DNA of 64,000 nucleotides from a virus: IMG/VR virus record IMGVR_UViG_3300006484_000008, positions 1 to 64,000 of that record; one strand, 5' to 3'. Made by a program: the position numbers and the translations under genes. Under the pieces are notes generated by a model, which was not told the DNA's origin, did no database searches, and was given only the letters and a program-made list of their open reading frames with translations. This document shows positions 59,866-64,000 of the stretch, in pieces. Every line of letters starts with the position of its first letter. Position 1 is the first letter of the stretch.

Positions 59866-60600
59866 ATGGCAATAATTGGAGTTTTTGGATACGCTGGCTC
59901 AGGGAAAGACACCGTAGGAAATCTTATACAGTATACTTTATCTAAAGGATCTAACACCTCCTTTGAAGAAGTTATAAAAGATTACAACATACATGAGTGG
60001 TGGCTAGAAGAAATGTCCAGCTGGGAGATTAAAAAGTGGGCTGGTAAATTGAAGACTGTTGCATCCCTGATCACTGGGATAGATGTGGAGAAGTTTGAGG
60101 ACCAGGAGTTCAAGAAAACTAACTTGGGTCCTGAATGGAACATACCTAAAAAATATGAGAGTGACGCTCTGTGGATAGCTGAAGATGGCGAATCATATGA
60201 AGAGTCTATGACTGTCCGTGACCTGCTACAGAGATTAGGGACTGAAGCTATGAGGGACGGTTTACATAAGAATGTTTGGGTCAATGCCTTGATGGCTGAT
60301 TATGTACCTACTCAAGTACAATGGTCACAAGGTCCAATTGGTGGATATGAAGACGGACCATTACCTAACTGGATCATTACCGATACCAGGTTTCCTAATG
60401 AAGCTAAGGCTATCAAGGATGCTGGAGGTGTTGTAATAAAAATAGAAAGGCCTGGAGTAGTCCCTATAAATGACCACCCAAGTGAGACAGCTTTGAAAGA
60501 CTACGATTTTGACTATGTGATACATAACAATGGCAATATAGACGACTTAGTAAATAATGTTAAAAAGTTTACTAATAGCTCTGTTTTTACCTCACTTTAA
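59866..60600 (+). CDS. deoxynucleoside monophosphate kinase (T4 gp1-like)
   Basis: A 244-residue kinase. The P-loop is GYAGSGKDT (8-16). WIITDTRFPNEAKAI and IKIERPG are typical of phage dNMP kinases. It phosphorylates dNMPs to dNDPs, complementing the reductase and dUTPase. Confidence 0.88.
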   Translation: MAIIGVFGYAGSGKDTVGNLIQYTLSKGSNTSFEEVIKDYNIHEWWLEEMSSWEIKKWAGKLKTVASLITGIDVEKFEDQEFKKTNLGPEWNIPKKYESDALWIAEDGESYEESMTVRDLLQRLGTEAMRDGLHKNVWVNALMADYVPTQVQWSQGPIGGYEDGPLPNWIITDTRFPNEAKAIKDAGGVVIKIERPGVVPINDHPSETALKDYDFDYVIHNNGNIDDLVNNVKKFTNSSVFTSL

Positions 60601-60609
60601 TATATTTAT
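60601..60609 (+). promoter_or_regulatory. TATATTTAT motif
   Basis: Element between dNMP kinase and next ATG (60615), 5-base gap. Confidence 0.35.
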
Positions 60610-60614
60610 TATAT

Positions 60615-60815
60615 ATGGCAATACCAAAGAACATACCATTATTCGGATTTGAAATATTCAAAGAAGTAGAGATGAATCTCGAACAGATGAAGAATATATA
60701 CCCGTATTCAAATAACAATGATTCTTACAACGCTGTTGTGGATTTATGTATAGAGAGAATACGGGAAATGTCCGAAAAGAAAAGGGCAGATATGGAAGAT
60801 AAGATTTGGGATTAA
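60615..60815 (+). CDS. hypothetical small protein
   Basis: A 66-residue protein (MAIPKNIPLFGFEIFKEVEM). Not recognised. Confidence 0.5.
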   Translation: MAIPKNIPLFGFEIFKEVEMNLEQMKNIYPYSNNNDSYNAVVDLCIERIREMSEKKRADMEDKIWD

Positions 60816-60836
60816 TCCTGTTTTAAAAAAAAATTT

Positions 60837-62021
60837 ATGGCAAAAAAATCAGTTATCAAAAAAGCGGCTAGTAAACCAGCCCCTTCTAAAACAGTTAAAA
60901 GCCTTGCTGAAAAGAAACGTGTACAGAAAGAAGCTGGAAGAAAAGCGGCTGAAACAAAAAGGAGGAATAAAGAACTCCTAGAAGGAGCTAAGTTCACCAC
61001 AGAGGAGCCCTTCAAGATCACTGATCAGATAGTGCTAAGGAGAGAAAATGCAGAGATAAAATCACTGAAGAGACAAGTAGAAGAAGCTGTTAAGGATTAC
61101 GAGCAGCTGTCAGATCTTTACGACATTGCTTTAGCTCTAAAGACTCAGGACATAGCAAAGATAAAGTCTCCTGAAGTAAAGCCAAACAACTCTATAAAGA
61201 ATGAGGCCACCGCCATAGTGCAGTTGTCTGATACTCACTTCGGTAAGATTATCCTACCTTCAACAGTTAATGGCCTTAATGAGCATAACCCAGACATCGC
61301 TAAGAAGCGTATGGATAAGTTAGCTGAGAATCTAATATCCCTAGTAAATAAGGAGAGAGCAGAGGTTAAGATAGAAAACTTGGTACTTGGGTTGGGGGGA
61401 GATTTCATGGAGAATTCCATGTTGCATGATCACAGCCAGATGGCCACAGCCTTCTCTCAGATGGAAGAGCTGTTATTTTGTAGAGAACTTCTACATAAAT
61501 TCATAAAGACAATAGCAGAGAATGGAAAGTTTAAGAAGATAGTACTTCCATGTGTAAGGGGTAATCATAGTAGGACTACTAAGAAGATGAACTCTACTAT
61601 AGATTATAGAACTAACTTTGAATCAGTACTATATAATTTATTGAAGCAAGACTTCAACGATAGTATGTTTGAGTGGTATGCTCCAGATAGTGACATCTGT
61701 GAGTTCCAGGTATACAATAAAAGAATCCGTAGTCTACATGGATGGCAGGTAAAGAGTGGAGGAGGTATAGGAGGTCTTACTATCCCATTGAATAAGTATA
61801 TTCTAAGGCTAGATCAGATCAGCAAGTGTGATTACAATTTAATGCATCACTATCACAGTCTGTCCTATCCTACCGCGAACTGTACTCTTAACGGTAGCGT
61901 ATGTGGATATGATACTTTTGCAATGCAGATAGGAGCCAGCTTCCAGAAGCCGATGCAATCATTCCAACTGTTAGATAAGAACAGAGGATTTACAATTAAA
62001 GCACCTATTTTTTGCGATTAA
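60837..62021 (+). CDS. metallophosphoesterase-like protein with coiled-coil N-terminus
   Basis: A 394-residue protein. The first 110 residues are Lys-rich and coiled-coil. The catalytic part has VQLSDTHFGK, LGLGGDFMEN, VRGNHSR and MHHYHSL, matching the two-metal site of the calcineurin family. The combination recurs in large phages; nucleic acid is a possible substrate. Confidence 0.78.
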   Translation: MAKKSVIKKAASKPAPSKTVKSLAEKKRVQKEAGRKAAETKRRNKELLEGAKFTTEEPFKITDQIVLRRENAEIKSLKRQVEEAVKDYEQLSDLYDIALALKTQDIAKIKSPEVKPNNSIKNEATAIVQLSDTHFGKIILPSTVNGLNEHNPDIAKKRMDKLAENLISLVNKERAEVKIENLVLGLGGDFMENSMLHDHSQMATAFSQMEELLFCRELLHKFIKTIAENGKFKKIVLPCVRGNHSRTTKKMNSTIDYRTNFESVLYNLLKQDFNDSMFEWYAPDSDICEFQVYNKRIRSLHGWQVKSGGGIGGLTIPLNKYILRLDQISKCDYNLMHHYHSLSYPTANCTLNGSVCGYDTFAMQIGASFQKPMQSFQLLDKNRGFTIKAPIFCD

Positions 62022-62031
62022 AATAAAGTAT

Positions 62032-62724
62032 ATGAATCAAGAGTTATTTGATTTCAACGCACAGATGTATTTGCACTTGCTGAAAAGACACGTATCAGAT
62101 AAAATAAGTTTTACTGGTATAACGAAGTGGCACTCCTCACATCCGTATTACAGACTTAATATCTACGATGACATTCAGATATCCCAGGTATTAGGAATAT
62201 ACATGGCTTTCAATAAAGATTGGCTAAGCAAGTTTGATAACATAGTGGAGATAGGATCTTACAATGGAGGACTGTCTAGTTATTTGTATGATAGTAGAAA
62301 GGACGGAGCATTCTTCGTATCGTATGACATAGCTCCAGAGATAAACCAAGCAAAGCTAGAAAAGAAAAGAGAAGAGATAGATTTTAGGATCGGAGATTGT
62401 TTTGATCCAAAGGTGTATGCTGATATTAAATCATACATAGAAAGACCGGGTAGGACTCTTATGATATGTGACGGAGGTAATAAGACTCAAGAGTTCATAG
62501 AGTTCTCAAAATACCTTAAGTCTGGAGATGTTATAATACTCCACGACTATAAAGATGAGAGTTATGAAGAGCTATTCTTTGAAGCTAAAGACTATTGGCA
62601 ATGGCCCTATATGTTTGAATGTTCTTACGACTCTATCAAACAAGCAGTAACAGATAACGGATTAGAAAAACTTGAATACGAAAAGTTCCTATTCTATATG
62701 TGGGGAGTTTTCATAAAACCATAA
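62032..62724 (+). CDS. class I SAM methyltransferase-like protein
   Basis: A 230-residue protein: NIVEIGSYNGGLSSYLYDS (motif I), AFFVSYDIAPE, DFRIGDCFD and TLMICDGGNKTQEFIEF, GDVIILHDYKDE. It resembles cephalosporin hydroxylase/CmcI-type methyltransferases found in phage sugar clusters, here away from the glycan island. Confidence 0.75.
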   Translation: MNQELFDFNAQMYLHLLKRHVSDKISFTGITKWHSSHPYYRLNIYDDIQISQVLGIYMAFNKDWLSKFDNIVEIGSYNGGLSSYLYDSRKDGAFFVSYDIAPEINQAKLEKKREEIDFRIGDCFDPKVYADIKSYIERPGRTLMICDGGNKTQEFIEFSKYLKSGDVIILHDYKDESYEELFFEAKDYWQWPYMFECSYDSIKQAVTDNGLEKLEYEKFLFYMWGVFIKP

Positions 62725-62727
62725 TAT

Positions 62728-62988
62728 ATGACAATGTTAGAAGCCTTGATAGAAGCACACCCAGACACTGAATTTCTAATAGCAGATGGGTTCGATGATG
62801 CCATTATAGGATATCATCCAGGATCAGAAAGACTTATATATTCCATATCAAAGTCTATACAGATATTAATAGAAGAAGGCATGAGTGAAGAAGATGCTAT
62901 GGAACATTTTTACTATAACGTAGAAGGGTCATATATGGGAGAGAAGACTCCTATATGGTCTGATGATACAAACCTAGTAGGATGGTAG
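62728..62988 (+). CDS. small conserved phage protein
   Basis: An 86-residue acidic protein (MLEALIEAHPDTEFLIADGF, EEGMSEEDAMEHFYYNVEGS, YMGEKTPIW), a pattern found in many phages, function unknown. Confidence 0.65.
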   Translation: MTMLEALIEAHPDTEFLIADGFDDAIIGYHPGSERLIYSISKSIQILIEEGMSEEDAMEHFYYNVEGSYMGEKTPIWSDDTNLVGW

Positions 62989-63080
62989 GGATTATTATAA
63001 TGGGCATATCAATCCTATGTAGCTTAGCATGGTTGGTATTTGGAGGAATAGATTACATAAAGAAGAGGGGGGATAATTAA
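62982..63080 (+). CDS. short membrane peptide
   Basis: A 32-residue reading (MVGIIIMGISILCSLAWLVF, then GGIDYIKKRGDN) overlapping the previous stop. One membrane helix. It is below usual length cutoffs. The stop is inside a terminator stem loop. Confidence 0.45.
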   Translation: MVGIIIMGISILCSLAWLVFGGIDYIKKRGDN

Positions 63081-63096
63081 CCCCTCTTTCTCTTTT
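63063..63096 (+). terminator. rho-independent terminator
   Basis: AAGAGGGG (63063-63070) pairs with CCCCTCTT (63081-63088), then TCTCTTTT. Confidence 0.85.
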
Positions 63097-63187
63097 ATAC
63101 CTTTTGCCCTCAAAAGCAAAAAACCCAACTCACAAATGCAGACATATTTTTACAGGGACTTTGATTTTTTAGGAAACACACAGGATT

Positions 63188-63583
63188 ATGAAAACATATC
63201 AACTGGGGAATTACATTCAAGATTGGCAGAAAAAAATAGCCAGGGTAATAGAAATAAACCAGAAAGGAATACTGGCAGAGTACGCTGATAGTCAAACGTA
63301 CTTTCTTGAATGGCACGACATGAAGCCGTTAGAAATAACTGTACAACTAATGAAGGAGATGGGATTTACCGTAGCTAGAGAAAAAGACAACCCATACCAT
63401 AAAGAGATAGGGATGTCTATATTACTCGGAGGTAAGTTCTACAACTCAAGAGGTATCATATACAACGACAATAGCATATGGACATTTAGCAATACTACTG
63501 TTCTATATGTGCATCAGATACAGAACATTATATCTATAGTAAGCCCTACCACATATCTTCAGGTCCAGTGTAGTTCCCTATAA
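63188..63583 (+). CDS. hypothetical phage protein
   Basis: A 131-residue protein (QLGNYIQDWQKKIARVIEIN, then YVHQIQNIISIVSP). This C-terminal pattern occurs in small Bacteroidota phage proteins. Function unknown. Its end overlaps the minus-strand gene. Confidence 0.6.
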   Translation: MKTYQLGNYIQDWQKKIARVIEINQKGILAEYADSQTYFLEWHDMKPLEITVQLMKEMGFTVAREKDNPYHKEIGMSILLGGKFYNSRGIIYNDNSIWTFSNTTVLYVHQIQNIISIVSPTTYLQVQCSSL

Positions 63584-63713
63584 TATGATTACGCCACCAC
63601 TTTTTAAACATGGAGTCAGTGGATAACTTGGGGATAATGTATTCCTCAATCAAACACATCAATATAAATAAAACGAATAAGGAAAGAAAGGTAATAAGTA
63701 ATGTATATACCAT
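63546..63713 (-). CDS. minus-strand small membrane protein
   Basis: A 55-residue protein: MVYTLLITFLSLFVLFILMC membrane helix, then KKWWRNHIIGNYTGPEDMW. Such short helix-plus-KWW tails occur in phages of this type. It overlaps the convergent gene by 38 bases. Confidence 0.5.
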   Translation of the reverse strand: MVYTLLITFLSLFVLFILMCLIEEYIIPKLSTDSMFKKWWRNHIIGNYTGPEDMW

Positions 63714-63723
63714 AATTGTAAGT

Positions 63724-63993
63724 TTAAATGTTATGCCAGTAATCTATATCAAACATATTAGAAGTGTACTCTTCAGGATCCTCATGTCCTATAATCCTAA
63801 ACTTGTTATTCATTATAAGACCTAGTCTTATCAGAAAAGGTATGACCCTATCATAGTATGGCCTCTGTCCAAAGCTACCGTGATTCTTACATATGATCCA
63901 TGACCAGTCCTCCGCAGAGTGATTACCTTCTTTTATAATACTCATGCACTTCAAACAGAGCGCATCGTAATAAGACATAGGTTGTTCTATCAT
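63724..63993 (-). CDS. minus-strand hypothetical protein (may continue beyond window)
   Basis: An 89-residue reading (YYDALCLKCMSIIKEGNHSA, RLGLIMNNKFRII, EEYTSNMFDIDYWHNI). The frame stays open to the window edge, so the true start may lie outside. Function unknown. Confidence 0.5.
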   Translation of the reverse strand: MIEQPMSYYDALCLKCMSIIKEGNHSAEDWSWIICKNHGSFGQRPYYDRVIPFLIRLGLIMNNKFRIIGHEDPEEYTSNMFDIDYWHNI

Positions 63994-64000
63994 CTCTATA

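Noticed and set aside
63610-63825. Plus-strand reading of 71 codons
   Set aside because: It is antisense to two minus-strand readings with better protein character and has no initiation signal.

Overview
This window is one stretch of a large, tightly packed, AT-rich genome of a contractile-tailed, T4-like bacteriophage. Almost every base is coding, and nearly all genes lie on the + strand with overlaps or gaps of a few bases. The gene content is that of a phage: tail sheath and tube, tape measure, baseplate proteins, tail fibres, T4-type replication proteins, dUTPase, dNMP kinase and holin. A Bacteroidota host is inferred from several promoters of the form TTG-N19/21-TAnnTTTG, from the near absence of Shine-Dalgarno sequences, and from small-protein families common in that phylum (for example DUF5522). 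The capsid, portal and terminase genes are not in the window.

Layout. 1-5.4 kb: collagen-like and lectin-like tail fibre genes followed by a Maf-methyltransferase fusion and a second glycosyltransferase. 5.4-21.3 kb: tail module with sheath, tube, a peptidase-like protein, a probable tail-assembly chaperone pair with an out-of-frame overlap, tape measure and baseplate genes; a second possible frameshift lies at about 11.3 kb. 21.3-36.3 kb: replication and nucleotide module with a divergent family-A polymerase, gp32-like SSB, RecA/UvsX, FEN-type nuclease, DnaB-like helicase, B12-dependent ribonucleotide reductase, dUTPase, a full family-A polymerase, GroES/GroEL and a RecB/Cas4-like nuclease. 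36.6-48.1 kb: a glycan island with about nine glycosyltransferases, three methyltransferases and a secreted nuclease. 48.1-51.3 kb: small proteins and a lipoprotein.

51.3-56.0 kb is the RNA-rich part. It holds a tmRNA gene whose T-loop is split by a group I intron carrying an antisense HNH endonuclease gene, a large structured RNA that encloses a class II tRNA-like element, a second tRNA-like element with the same acceptor and T arms, and a CAT-anticodon tRNA. Small membrane proteins, including minus-strand holin-type genes, lie among them. 56.0-64.0 kb holds a ClpP-like protease, a Tat-signal protein, a BCS1-like AAA+ ATPase, dNMP kinase, a phosphoesterase and small phage proteins. Transcription turns to the minus strand at about 63.6 kb.

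Two DNA signals recur. One is the host-type promoter TTG-N19-TAnnTTTG. The other is GATATTTATATA, which lies just upstream of many tail and accessory genes and follows gene orientation on both strands; it is a candidate phage-specific late promoter. Start codons are very often preceded by GTT (GTTATG). The most unusual items are the intron-split tmRNA with its odd tag, the structured RNA with an embedded tRNA-like element, the candidate frameshifts and the glycan island.
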